Positions 45,694 through 56,999 of a DNA stretch of 64,000 nucleotides are shown piece by piece. How positions within the stretch are numbered: the first letter of the stretch is position 1; each line of letters opens with the position of its first letter. Position numbers and translations under genes: made by a program. The notes beneath the pieces were generated by a model. The model worked only from the letters and a program-made list of their open reading frames with translations, did not search any database and was not told the origin of the DNA. The stretch lies in NCBI GenBank assembly GCA_036785325.1, contig JAXIVH010000010.1:1739373-1803372 (forward strand). Direction: 5' to 3'. Origin of the DNA: Urophycis tenuis (taxonomy: Eukaryota > Chordata > Actinopteri > Gadiformes > Phycidae).

Positions 45694-45866
45694 CAGGTTA
45701 GTTCAGGTTAGGTCAGGTTAGTTCAGGTTAGGTCAGGTTAGTTCAGGTTAGTTCAGGTTAGTTCAGGTTAGGTCAGGTTAGGTCAGGTTAGTTCAGGTTA
45801 GGTCAGGTTAGGTCAGGTTAGTTCAGGTTAGGTCAGGTCAGGTCAGGTCAGGTTAGTCCAGGTTAG
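45694..45866. repeat. Decamer minisatellite AGGTTAG(T/G)TC, copy B
   Basis: About 17 units, homologous to 43048-43260. Confidence 0.93.
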
Positions 45867-46032
45867 CAGTAATGGAGGCACATTTTTCTTTTGCTCAGAT
45901 GAACAGTGAATGCCAAAACAATTAAACATTTGTGTCGGGTCATGGAATCCAAGGACATAAATCGCAAACACATTTGAGCAAATGAACAAAGAAGTGTTTT
46001 TTTTCAAAATGAGTGTTGTTGTTTTTTTGCAG

Positions 46033-46182
46033 GATCTGTTAGTTGAGATCACGGAGAAGCCTCTCCATATTTCAGATAATAGTATTGGTTTCTTTAAAAG
46101 TATGCAAATGACCACCATTGTGCTCCTCAGCCAGGAGAGAGAGGTGACAACTGCAAATGTTTGGGAGGTTTTTCCTTTTTGA
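46033..46182 (+). other. Exon-like 49-codon frame, copy B
   Basis: Same acceptor (TTTTTTTGCAG), frame and stop (TGA at 46180-46182) as 43425-43574, with only an Ile/Met-to-Val-type difference in the translated product. Confidence 0.35.
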
Positions 46183-47613
46183 TGTGCCTACATTCAAATG
46201 GCCACAACTTCTCCAAATATTACCAGATTTCCATGGGTTACACATCGTTGGGAAGCTTAGAAACTACACTTTCAGAATGTGAATAACTAAAAATGCCCCA
46301 CAAATGTAGACAAAGTAGATGTCTTAAGAGTCTCTGATGATCTGCTGATGAACTGTTGAATCTTGAACCTCTTTTTAGAACCATGGCGTATTCTCAGTGG
46401 TGGAATATAACGAAGTACAAATACTTTGTTACTGTACTTAAGTACATTTTTCATGTATCTGTACTTTAGGCTACTTAAGTACAATCATTAGTGCATACTT
46501 TCGACTTTGACTTAGTTACACAATTTGCAGCAGTTATCTATACTTTCTACTCTACTACATTTCTAAAATCCGTCCCGTTACATTTTATTATTAGATGTTT
46601 TTTTTTTTCTTCACCAAAATGATATCAATCTGACCAGCGGCGCACATTTGCTTCACCAACACTTTAGAACCATCCCGCTCTGAACCAATCAGGTATGCTG
46701 CTCAGCTATGCTCCAGCATGCATCGCACGCTCATAGGATAGTGCAACAACAATCCACTTGCGCGTCAATGTCCTTACTTTTGCATGCTGTTTTGGTGAGT
46801 AACATGGTATTTCTGCTGCAATCTAGCGAAATGTGTCTGACACACTGCTGACACGGACACCGAGGCTCATTTAATCACCGTGGACAGCGCTATGAAATCA
46901 CGGCGCATTAGAAATCATTCACACATTGACAAATAAATTCATGAGCATCATCAAACTACAATACAATTTCAAATGCACAATACGTCAAGAGTTACTCAAA
47001 GCTGGTAATGCAAAGACTATTTTTTAAAGTTGCAATGCGGAACTCTTCATGCACAATTACGCCTGGCGCAAGTGGTGAGAGCGGTTGAGACTCAACCACT
47101 CTGTTAGGACTTCGCGAAGGCCTAGGATCTTTTTTTTTTGTCCCGCCCACTTGAAATCAAACCGTGATTGGTCAATTTGTCCCTCACTCCCCAAACCAAA
47201 ACACTTTTTCTTTTCATTAGGTACCGCCCTCCTGTTCCCCCACTGATTAGCGCAGCTGTGGCCCATCAGGCCTGACGGTTAAGAACCCCGACGGGCAGTT
47301 GGCCCGTGGGGGGGAGGTGTGCTGAACGTAGCTGTGTGTCCGTGTCAGCATCAGAGTCTGGTGGTAATGCTCAGCTGTGCGGTTTTGGTTTCCCTGATCA
47401 CCATCATCATCAGTTTTCCCGTAGTATGGAAACTCATCCTTGGTTTACTCCTTCATAAATTGGCTTCTAATTTGGATCCCTGTTGTTCTGGTGTACTTTG
47501 TTTATACTTTGTTTCTGCTAGTTACGTCCCTCACCCCTAGACACAATCGGGGTCGTAACAATTATCTTCAAGTCACTATCTCTCTATCAGTCTATTTGTC
47601 TTTGCTACAGCAC

Positions 47614-47651
<38 letters not shown>
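47614..47651. repeat. (TC)n microsatellite followed by (TG)5
   Basis: Uninterrupted dinucleotide run inside the hAT element. Confidence 0.93.
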
Positions 47652-47661
<10 letters not shown>

Positions 47662-47911
47662 AGGTTTGAAAGCTGCGTTCATCTGCACTTCAAATCTTGT
47701 TTTTGCTGCCAAGTTTTTTTTAACAAAACTGAAGTATTAATCTTTAACCATTTCAATAAATCTTTTAAAGTTGTGTAACCAGTGTTCTTTGTTTGATTCT
47801 GCTTAATGGTATTTAATTATTCAGATCACGTCTTACAATATCCAGAATTGTAAGTCATAATGTAATCCAGATGGTAAGCACAAGTACATCAACCTTAAAC
47901 TAGCTTAATGC

Positions 47912-47993
47912 AACAGTCCATATTGTTTTCTCATAATAGACATTAGTAGATTATTCTACTAATGTCTATTATGAGAAAACAATATGGACTGTT
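47912..47993. repeat. Perfect 39-bp inverted repeat with 4-nt loop
   Basis: Arms 47912-47950 and 47955-47993 are exact reverse complements around TTAT, giving a hairpin with a 39-bp stem. It could be a nested short MITE or a replication-generated palindrome; no TSD was identified. Confidence 0.93.
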
Positions 47994-48371
47994 ACATTTA
48001 CAAACGTTACAATTACAAACTCAATATGCAAGTACTTTTACTTTTACGTAAGTACATTTAAAAGCAAGTAATATTTACTTTTACTTAAGTTGGGTTGTCA
48101 TTGTGGTACTTGTACTTTTACTAGAGTAAATATTTATTTGGTACTTTTACTCAAGTACTGAGATGCAGTACTTCCTCCACCACTGCGTATTCTTCACATT
48201 CCAGTTAAACTCGTAGAACTCGAATCTCCCAACCAAGGATGGGGAGGGAGTTGGCAGAAGGTCAACAGTTTTGTCTAAAAGCACGACAACTTTCTTTGGT
48301 TTCTCCAAAGAAAGAGAGGGCACCAGGCACGCCTCTCTGAAAGGAGTTATGTCACTTCTGATGTGGGGACT

Positions 48372-49060
48372 TTAATAATAATAATAATAATTCATTATAT
48401 TTATATAGCGCTTTTCAAGGACCCAAAGACGCTTACATGGAAGAGAGAAAAGAAAAAAGAAGAAAAAGAACATAATAGAGACATACTGGGGGGACGAGGT
48501 AGGGACAACAGTGATTGACATGGAGGAATGAAGCACAGGGGGGAGGGACAGGACACCGGTTATGGGTAGGGGAGGTCGAAGGCTTGGGAGAAGAGGTAGG
48601 TTTTTAAATGGGACTTGAATGTGGGGAGTGAGGGGGAGTCGCGGACTGGTTGGGGGAGAGAGTTCCAGAGCCGGGGTGCAGAGCGGGAGAAGGCTCTGTC
48701 CCCAAAGACTTAAGTTTGGACCTGGGTGTGATCAGGGAGAGACTGGAGGAGGATCGGAGGGCACGGGTGGGGCGGTGGGGGGTGAGGAGGTCAGACAGGT
48801 ACGGGGGGGCCAGGTGATGGAGGGCTTTGAAGGTGAGAAGAAGTGTTTTGAAGATGATGCGCTGTTTGATGGGGAGCCAGTGGAGAGAGTGGAGAACTGG
48901 GGTGATGTGCTGGTGGGACCGGGTGTGGGTAAGGAGGCGGGCGGCAGAGTTCTAGACCAGTTGGAGTCTATGGAGGGAATGGGAAGTGATGCCAGTGAGG
49001 AGGGAGTTGCAGTAGTCGGTAATGTCGGTATTCCAACCAACCAGGGCAAAGTTGAGAGGA
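48372..49060 (-). mobile_element. L2-type LINE, 3' end with RT C-terminal coding
   Basis: On the minus strand the sequence encodes ITDYCNSLLTGI, LHRLQLVQNSAARLLTRT, LHWLPIKQRI and ALHHLAPPYLSDLLTPH, in more than one frame. This is the signature C-terminus of L2/Jockey-type LINE ORF2. The element ends at the left in the tail TATATAAATATAATGAA followed by (TTA)n. It is 5'-truncated and frameshifted. The right boundary is approximate. Confidence 0.88.
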
Positions 49061-50160
49061 TGTTGAGGGGAGTGTCTTATGTCCGCACTTGCTCGAAAGA
49101 AAATGGCCAGAAAAGCAGGCGGAAGTTGTTTTCCTGAAACCACGCGAGTTTTGAAAGCCAGGTGATTCGTCGCATCGGAATTTTATCACAGGTATTTCTG
49201 ACGTTTTCATCCCAGAATGCATTCTGACGCATGGCAAACAAAGCCGCATGCCTCGTCTGAAACTCGCCTATTGCATCCCCCCGGGCCAATGCATTATGGG
49301 ACATGTAGTCTCCAATAAGGATGGACTAAGAATGGAATAAGGAAGTATGACATAAGAACGGAAATGTATTAATGATATGTGGGTTAGCAAAACTGTTATC
49401 CGTGATCAGAACAGTCATACTAAAAATAACGTTAAGAGCAGTCAAACATTGATTTAGATGAATAATTACAGTGTTTCCCGCATAATTAATAATCTGCTTG
49501 TGGGTGTAGCTTTTATACAGCTTCTATTGAGCTACGGTCAACAACCCCCTGTTTAATTCCAGCACTATTTCTCTTAAGTTCAAAATATATTGGATCAAGG
49601 ATGTGAATGAATACTTGCTGTATTCATCTTAATTTCAATCTTAATAATCTGAATTACAGCGTAGAGACTTGACAGCTGGCTGGATCCCGTGTGTCTGTCA
49701 CCCATCGTCTGCTCAAATTAGTAAGTACACTACAGCCTTTAAAATGCAATTAAACCCACTAACTGTCCAACAGTAACAAGCAGGTCAAGAACTGTGCGGC
49801 CAATGGAGCTCTAGGGGTGTAACACACAGAGACTCGGCCTATGGTTTAATATACACCCTCTGGTGCAACCTAGACACATCATCAGTGATGTAACCGGAGG
49901 TCCCTTTAAGTCACTTTATAGTGGTGTGTATTTGCTTTCCTAGGTTTTCACATGGTTTGAACTGCTTGTGTCATTTTGTGTCAACTTTGTCAGCTGTGAA
50001 CCATGTTGCCTTCATTGTTAAATGTTTGAGAACCGCAGTCTTTTTTACAATGCTCACAAGAGGGCTACAATGCCACCTGCTGTAAAAATGAACGAAATGA
50101 CTCAAAAAGATTCGTTCAATTTACTGTCTGAGAGTAAAAGATCCGAATCAGTAAAAAGAT
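49061..50160. other. Unannotated intergenic stretch
   Basis: No gene, tandem repeat or element ends recognised. Open frames overlapping 49077-49304 are short and unsupported. Confidence 0.5.
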
Positions 50161-50182
50161 TAGAACTTCCCAACACTAGTGT

Positions 50183-52475
50183 CTAGGTAGCTTGTGTGAT
50201 GGCTTTCTTGCTGTGCAGTCCCCTTATTCCCAACAACTTGAGGGCCCTGCAGATTGACTGGCCTGCGAACCCTCGGCATCCAACCTCAATGGGGCTGCAC
50301 CGAGTCTTCCATCCGTTGCGCCGGCATTCGCCTGCCAGCTCCTCATACGTGGCCCTCTTCCTCTCAAATGCCTCCTCCATCCGGTCTTCCCAGGGCACAG
50401 TCAACTCCAGCAGTATCACCTGCCTTGTTGATTCTGATATGAGAACCAAGTCCGGCCTAAGTGTGGTCACTGCGATAGTCTCTGGGAATTTAAGCTGTTT
50501 ACCCAAGTCCACCTTCAGCTGCCAGTCCCTAGCTGTTGTCAGGAGCCCCCCTGTTTGGCTTGGGCTGTGTTGTGGCTTCTCTCCAGCTTTAACAAAGGTG
50601 ATTGAATGCCTAGCTGGCTATTGCTGCTTGCTGAGTGAGATCCCTGAGCAGATGATATCTGCTATCACCTTCAGCACCTGGTTGTGGCGCCACCGGTAGC
50701 GCCCCTCACCCAGGGCTTTCGGGCAACAGCTTAGGATATGCTCCAGTGATCCTCTCCTCTGGCACAGAGGGCAAGCGGGTGTTTCTGCCAGACCCCAACA
50801 GAAGAGGTTGGATGGGCTGGGGAGGACATCGTAGACTGACTGGATCAAAAACTTTATCTGGAGCAGCTCCGCCTTCCAAAGCTCTGACCAAGAAATCTTC
50901 CGATCCAGTGTCTGCTCCCATCTAGTCTCCCCCTGTTGTCTCATCCTGACCATCCTGCTCGAGCGGGTCTCCTCCAGTCCTGCTCGAACTTCTTCCTGGA
51001 TAAGCTGCCACCTCTCGTTCCCCTGGGCCTTGTTGTACTGAGGTCTTGGGTTGCTCCCAAGCCCTGCCCGGCCTGTCACAACTGCTCCCACCAGAACACC
51101 GTGGCGCAGCTGTGCTTCAGCTTGCTCAACCGTCTTCTGGGCTCTCCACTTCCGACCAGTCCACACTTCAATCCCAGCTGAGGAGACTTTGGTGTCCCTC
51201 GAGTCTCTGTACAGCAGCACCTCTCTTGCACGGGTAACCATGAACTCCTCTGACAGACTACTGAAGGGAAGTCGCAGCTTGTTCTTATGCCCATACAAGG
51301 CTATGCTGCTGAGGCTTCGTGGTAGGCCCAACCACCTGTGAAGGTAGCCACTCTCGAAGCCCTCAACAGTGGTTAGTGGGACATCGTAGACCAGTAGTGG
51401 CCAGAGGAGGCGTGGCAGGATGCCATGCTGATATATCCATGCTTTAAACTTACCTGGCAGTCCTGACTTATCCACTGCCACTAGCCAGGTTCCCAGTTCT
51501 CTGCTGGTCGCCTTGAGCGCTGCTTTGTCCCTCAGGGTGCCATCGAAGATCTTTACCAGGCTCTTCACTGGCTTCTCTGAGACCGATGGAATCTGGACAC
51601 CTCCCAGCGAGAACTGGAACTTGTCTGTGACCTTCCCCTTCTTCACCACCAGGGGACAGGACTTAGCAGGCTTAAAGCCCATACGTGCCCAGTTGATGAG
51701 CCGCTCAAGGCCTTGGAGAACCAACCTGCAGCCTGGAACTGATGTCGTGGTAACAGTCAGGTCATCCATAAACGCTCTGATGGGAGGCTGGCGTACACCT
51801 GACTTGGTGATCAGTCCTATGCACTCCACCTCTGCTGACTTAACGAGCATGTTCATGGCCAAGGCAAACAAAATCACTGAGACTGTGCACCCAGTGATTA
51901 TGCTCTTCTCCAGCCGATGTGATGCTGATGTTACTGTTCCCGAGGTGACTCTCAAACTGAAGCAGTGGTAATAGTCCAGTATGAGGTCCCTGATCTTGCC
52001 TGGAACATGATGCAGGTCAAGTGAGGTCTCCACCAGTTTGTGAGGAATTGACCCATAGGCGTTGGACAGGTCAAGCCACAAAACCGCCAGGTCCCCACTG
52101 CCCTCCCGGAGGAGCTGAGTGACAACTCCTGTGTGCTCGATGCATCCTGGTACCTTTGGGATCCCCCCCTTCTGCACAGAGGTGTCGATGTATGCATTCT
52201 TCAGGAAGAACTCTGTCATGCGTCAGGCAACATTGCTGAAAAACACCTTGCCCTCCACACAGGAGTGAGATCTTTCTAAACTGCTTGATGGTGCGTGAGT
52301 TCTCCTCCTTCGGAATCCATAAGCCCTCTTCATCCTCTTTTGACATCTGTACAACCTGAGCCTGAGTCAGGAGAAAATTCCGTTGCTGTGGAAGACCTCC
52401 TGCTTGGTCCCAGTCCCCAAGAAGTCGAGGCCATCCAATCCGGCTGACTACAGACCAGTCGCCCTTACATCGCAT
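50183..52475 (-). pseudogene. REL LINE reverse transcriptase and endonuclease part
   Basis: Begins at LWIPKEENSRTIKQF (about 52333). RT motifs include VLWLDLSNAYGSIPH, ITGCTVSVILFALAMNM and the catalytic AFMDDLTVT near 51760. Downstream is CPLCQRRGSLEHILSCC (CCHC). After a frame break near 50600 come RPDLVLISESTRQ and LLELTVPWED, the endonuclease core. Open for 533 codons in one stretch (52219-50618) with breaks on both sides. Confidence 0.87.
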
Positions 52476-53610
52476 GTGATGAAGGTCCTGGAGAGGCTGG
52501 TCTTAGCTCAGCTGAGGCCACAGGTGAGGATGTTTCTGGACCCCTTGCAATTTGCCTATCAGCCCTGTGTAGGAGTCGATGATGCTGTCATTTACCTGCT
52601 GCAACGTGCCCATATGCATCTGGATGGTGGGGGAGGCACTGTGAGGATCACATTCTTTGATTTCTCCATTGCTTTCAACACCATTCAGCCTCTGCTGATG
52701 GGTGAGAAGCTGCGGGTGATGGGTGTTGACGACACTATGATCTCCTGGATTACTGACTACTTGACAGGCAGGCCACAGTTTGTCCGTCTGGGCAGTGTAC
52801 TGTCTGATGTGGTGGTCAGTGATACAGGAGCTCCACAGGGAACTGTGCTCTCCCCCTTCCTCTTCACCTTGTACACCACTGACTTTCAGTACAACTCTGA
52901 GTCATGTCACTTGCAAAAGTTCTCTGATGACTCAGCTGTTGTCGGGTGTATAAGAGGTGGAGAGGAGGGTGAGTACAGGACACTGGTGGACAACTTTGTG
53001 GGGTGGTCCGAACAGAATCACCTGAGGCTGAATGTCAACAAGATCAGAGAGATGGTGATCGACTTCGGGAGGACAAAGAGGTTGCCTCCACAGCCACTTC
53101 AGATCAGGGGGGACGTGGTGGAGGAGGTGGAGGACTATAAATACTTGGGGGTGGTGATCGGCAACAGACTGGAGTGGAAATCTAACACCGAGGCTGTGTA
53201 CAAGAAGGGGATGAGCAGACTATTTCCTGAGGAAGCTGAGATCTTTCAACGTGTGCAGTAAGATGTTGGAGATCTTCTACCAGTCTGTTGTTGCTAGCAC
53301 AATTTTCTTTGCTGCTGTGTGTTGGGGCAGCAGCACCAGGGCCAGTGACATCAACAGACTTGATAAAATCATCAAGAAGGCTGGCTCTGTACTAGGTCTC
53401 GGGCTAGAATCTTTTGAGTCTGTGGTGGAGAGGAGAATGCTGAAAAAACTGTTATCCATCATTGACAATGATCAGCACCCTCTCCATCAAACAGTGATCA
53501 GACAGCGGAGCACCTTCTCTCACAGGCTGCTCCAGCTCCGCTGTCGAAGGGACAGATATAGGAAATCATTCCTACCACATTCCATTACACTGTACAATAA
53601 CAGCCAATAA
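52383..53610 (+). pseudogene. CR1/L2-like LINE RT, 2-nt deletion
   Basis: First segment (to 53261): VPVPKKSRPSNPADYRPVAL, FDFSIAFNTIQPLL, GAPQGTVLSPFLFTLYTTDF and a catalytic region FSDDSAVVG. Near 53222 a 2-nt deletion shifts the frame. The second segment (53251-53610) reads MLEIFYQSVVASTIFFAAVC, WGSSTRASDINRLDKIIKKA and RYRKSFLPHSITLYN, the usual C-terminal end. Confidence 0.88.
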
Positions 53611-53900
53611 CTATTGCAACCTTGCACCTTATATTTCAGTTCATTGCATTATATTCTGTACACTGTTTGTTTAAAAATACTTGCACTATAATTAGTTTAG
53701 ATTATATTTATTTTACATTTTTAGTTTATTTAGTTTTAGTCTATATTTATATCTTAATGTATATATATATATATATTATTTTTACATACACTTTTATTTT
53801 TATTTTTATTTCTATTTCTGTAATGCTGCTGCTACATTGGAATTTCCCAGCATGGGATTAATAAAGTATTTCTATTCTATTCTATTCTATTCTATTCTAT
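52383..53900 (+). mobile_element. CR1/L2-like (Rex1/Babar-type) LINE inserted in the REL LINE
   Basis: 5'-truncated, on the opposite strand to its host. It carries RT coding, then a 3' tail GGAATTTCCCAGCATGGGAT, AATAAAG and a (TTCTA)n run ending near 53900. The host LINE coding resumes on both sides, which shows that this is the younger insertion. Confidence 0.87.
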
Positions 53901-54892
53901 GCCTCCACTGCTGAGCCACCTTCCCCCTCCTCCAGATGACCCTGAGTACCTTCCACAGTCGCTGCAAGAGCCTGGAGCACCTTTTGTAGACAACATATGG
54001 TACTCCACTGGGACCTGGTGCTGAGGTGGATCTAGCTGCTCTGACAATGTCCTCAACTTCTCTTGCTCCTTGGTGTTAAATGCTGAAGTGGGTTCTGGTG
54101 GTGTTATCAGAAAGCTGCAGGGGCCAGATCCTGCTCCCTTGCGCTGTCACTGTAAGTTGCCCTGAGGTACTTGTCAACCTCTTCTTGAGAGCAGGCCAAT
54201 TGTCCACCTTGCTTCTGCCCAAGGATCTTCTTGGTGAAAATGAAAGGGCCTGCAATGAAGGCGGCTGGCTTCTTCGCTCTCTCCTTCCCCCTCTTCCTGT
54301 GCCATTCGGCTCGATGGAGTGTCGTGAGATTCCTCCTTACGATGTTACGGAGCTCTGCTAGATCAGCCTTCTCTTCCTCTCTTGCCTGCTTGTACTGCCG
54401 TCCTAGCAGTCTAAGCTTTTGCCGCAGCTGACTGATCTTCTGCTGTCAGTTTGGCTTCCCTGCACCGCTGGTTGGGTGGTGCTCCTTGGTGGCAAACCTT
54501 TCGGCGGCAATGCTGACAATCATTGCACTCATTGTGCGGAACTTCTGGTCAGCATCCCCTCTGGCTGTGGCTTCGAGAATCTGATCGACATCCGCGTCGT
54601 ACTGGTACCACACCTTCACCTTGTTGGCTGAAGGCCACTTGACCCGGCGGTGTTCTGACTGCCTGACTTGGGGTAGGGCTTGTGGGGCGTGGAGGGTCTG
54701 GGCACTGTGGGGTGACTCCAGGCCGGGCTCCTCCTGCGTCTCATCAGGCACTGGTCCTGTGCGTTGCACCACTTGCCTCCCAGTCAAGCATCTCATCTTG
54801 GTCTGGTGGATCTTAAGACCACGCGGGTTTTTGCAGACTTTGCCACATAAGCAAACTGCACTCATAGTCATAGTTCCGTTAGCTTGGGTCAA
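53901..54892 (-). pseudogene. REL LINE N-terminal part
   Basis: The frame starts at 54892 with a C2H2-type finger, then VDQILEATARGDADQKF. A broken continuation encodes RAEWHRKRGKERAKK, FTKKILGQKQGG and CSQEEVDKYLR (about 54180-54350), then SAPGPSGVPYVVY and VAQQWR (53905-54030), the RT lead-in. The reading is interrupted by frameshifts near 54450 and elsewhere. Confidence 0.82.
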
Positions 54893-55445
54893 TACCTGTA
54901 TGTCTGTCCTGTTGGGGTGCTCATCCTCCCCCCTTCTCGGGCACCCCCGCGGGTATAACTCTTCAGGGTTTTTCCGTAGCTTATTGTGGGTGCTCCCTCA
55001 TGGGGGCTGCAGTTTGGGGTGCTAGCCCTCCCTGCCCCGGTTGCTGTCTCTCCAGCTGTCTGCTGCTTCTCCATGTCACACAGGTTAGACTGATTTAAGT
55101 AGACTGGATGTAATACAAATGAACATGTAGCCGAAGCAAAAGTTCAGGCAGGAAGGACATTCCATTATCCATGTCGCGTTTTGAATTCTCACATTCGTTG
55201 CAAGCCCCGCCCCTTCCCCTCTCAACCAATCAGGACCTCATGCATTAACAGGAGCACAATTGATATATATACTCTAACAACAAAGCTCACAAACACTCAC
55301 TTATCAGCTCCCCTTACCCCTTCGACTGCTGCTTTAATCCTGGGACCACCAGGTCTTCAAACCAACCTCCATCATCAGAGCCTCATTTCTCTGCTCCTCC
55401 TTCTGCGATGCTATTCATGTTCCAAGCCCCAGCGTCTCTGAAGAA

Positions 55446-55476
55446 TGTCTATGTACAGACATACTGTACATAGACA
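55446..55476. repeat. 12-bp inverted repeat next to a hAT insertion
   Basis: TGTCTATGTACA and TGTACATAGACA separated by seven bases. The hAT element at 55478 inserted at its right edge, within the TSD ATAGACAT. Confidence 0.8.
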
Positions 55477-55477
55477 T

Positions 55478-56991
55478 TAGGGATGCACCCGAATACGAAT
55501 ACGTTATTCGGAAAGCACAGATAATGCGATGTAAACATATCTGTATTCTACCCGAATATTCGCGTTATTATTCGGGAAAAAAAATCTTAAAATCCGTTCA
55601 TATCATTGTGGACGGCAGGTTGGCAACAAGATAAAAATGTCTATTCTGTTTGCAGCATCGGACTGATTTCACTAAATAGTCGTTTTATTTATTACATTTA
55701 TTAATGATTGAAAAGAGATCACTTGTGTCGTCGTCCCACTGAGTCAGCGCACAACAGCGAGCTGAGCTGAGCTGACCGCGGTGGACATGAAACTTAGAGC
55801 TTGAAATTAGACATTCGCCTGACATTCACCACATAGCTGATCTCTCTATCTCATTAAAAGTCAAATAAACTACTTACACAGTATGTTTTCCTGTTTTGTA
55901 TTCCGTTGTGAAAATATAAATAGTGTGCGATGACAGTCGAACGTTTTACCGTGTATTTCAGTCAATATTAATTCCTTTAAGTGACATATGCTGCATGTAT
56001 CAGTCAGGTTTAATGGAATTTTGACCAAGTAGTTCATGGTTATTTAAACAAACTGTCACGGATTGTGGTGGGGTTGGACCCAAGTGCAGAGAGGCGAGGC
56101 AGGCAGGAGTACTTATAACTATTTTAATGGTAACCAAAGCACAGATACAGGAACAGACAACAACTCACGTGAACGACGACACCAAAGACGACGTACAACG
56201 ACAAGACTCGGACAAACACTGAACAGAGGACAGGACTTAAATACACAGACTAATTACCAACCCAAGACAGGTGAGGGAACAAGACACAGGTGAACACAAT
56301 GGGGCAATCAACCAGGAGGGAATCAGGACACAGGGGGAAACACAGAGTAAACCAATGAAAACAAGACACAGACACAGACCATGACAGGGGAAACAGAAAG
56401 CAAACCAATCACAACGACAGAACAGACACAGATCATGACACAAACAGCAACACATTCAAGTTTAGATTTATCATTCAGTATCCGCTGTGTGAGAGAGGGC
56501 ACGAGCGCAGCCCTTAGTATTACGTTAGGCAGCAGGTGGCTTGTGCGTGCGTGTCCTAGTGGTGATTAATAAACCTTTATATTTAAAGTTCAAACTGACT
56601 GGTCACTCAGTGTCCCCCAACTAGCTTAGGGGTGGTGGTGGGGTTCAGATGGTATGCAGTCTATCTAAACTTCGTTAAATAGGGTGGGGTGGATAAAATA
56701 AAACAGGCAAAAAAGTTGTGTATGTATTACTATGTAATTATTGTCGTAAAGTATATTTCATAATTAATTATATAACAATATTAAATCAATGTGATGCTTG
56801 GAAGGGACCACTATTGCATTGCAAATGAATATTAGGTTAGAAAATACAAATTCGGCACAATAAAGGAGACTTCCGGTATAAACCACGCCCACTTCCGGTT
56901 TTCTATCCGAATACAGATACAGATACAGATAATTTTTTGGTTGAACAGATACAGAAACAGATACAGATAGTGAGGTTGCTGTGCACCTCTA
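55478..56991. mobile_element. hAT-type non-autonomous element, copy 2
   Basis: Same ends as the copy at 10172-11308 and nearly identical body, with an 8-bp TSD ATAGACAT (55470-55477 and 56992-56999). It is longer because of an LTR-like insertion at 56054-56440 plus small indels. Both copies lie in the same orientation. Confidence 0.93.
56054..56440. mobile_element. LTR-like (solo LTR or TRIM) insertion, 387 bp
   Basis: Begins TGTCACGGATTG, ends GATCATGACA, and is flanked by the 5-bp repeat CAAAC (56049-56053 and 56441-56445). The uninterrupted site is visible in the sister hAT copy near 10733, so the insertion is directly demonstrated. TG...CA ends and a 5-bp TSD suggest an LTR-class element; no coding region. 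Confidence 0.85.
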
Positions 56992-56999
56992 ATAGACAT

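Larger units (their letters stand above)
46395..48185. mobile_element. hAT-type non-autonomous element, 1.8 kb
   Basis: Ends CAGTGGTGGAATATAACGAA and CTTCCTCCACCACTG; 8-bp TSD CGTATTCT at 46387-46394 and 48186-48193. No transposase frame. It contains a (TC)n run (47614-47651) and a perfect 39-bp palindrome arm pair (47912-47993). Confidence 0.93.
34049..48267. repeat. Locally triplicated unit, about 1.2-1.6 kb, with insertions
   Basis: Three head-to-tail copies begin near 34049, 43782 and 46303 with (A)ATGTAG(T/A)CAAAGTAGATG. Copy A is split by an L1 (34072-42639), copy B by a hAT element (43878-44906), and copy C by another hAT element (46395-48185); C is truncated near 48267. Shared landmarks are CTGATGATCTGCTGATGAAC, a decamer minisatellite and an exon-like frame. 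Copy A lacks about 440 bp present in B. Near-identity of A and B points to a recent duplication. Confidence 0.85.
50165..55075 (-). mobile_element. R2-superfamily (HERO-like) LINE with restriction-like endonuclease
   Basis: A single-ORF LINE on the minus strand. It has an N-terminal zinc finger (CLCGKVCKNPRGLKIHQTK), RT, a Cys-Cys-His-Cys motif and a PD-(D/E)XK-type endonuclease at the C-terminus. This arrangement defines REL-endonuclease LINEs such as R2, R4/Dong, NeSL and HERO; HERO is my best guess. It is split by another LINE at about 52383-53900 and carries frame breaks. Boundaries are estimated from coding similarity; no TSD was found. Confidence 0.82.

Noticed and set aside
48619..49137. 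172-codon Gly/Glu-rich plus-strand frame
   Set aside because: It is antisense to the L2 LINE coding tail, which explains its composition.
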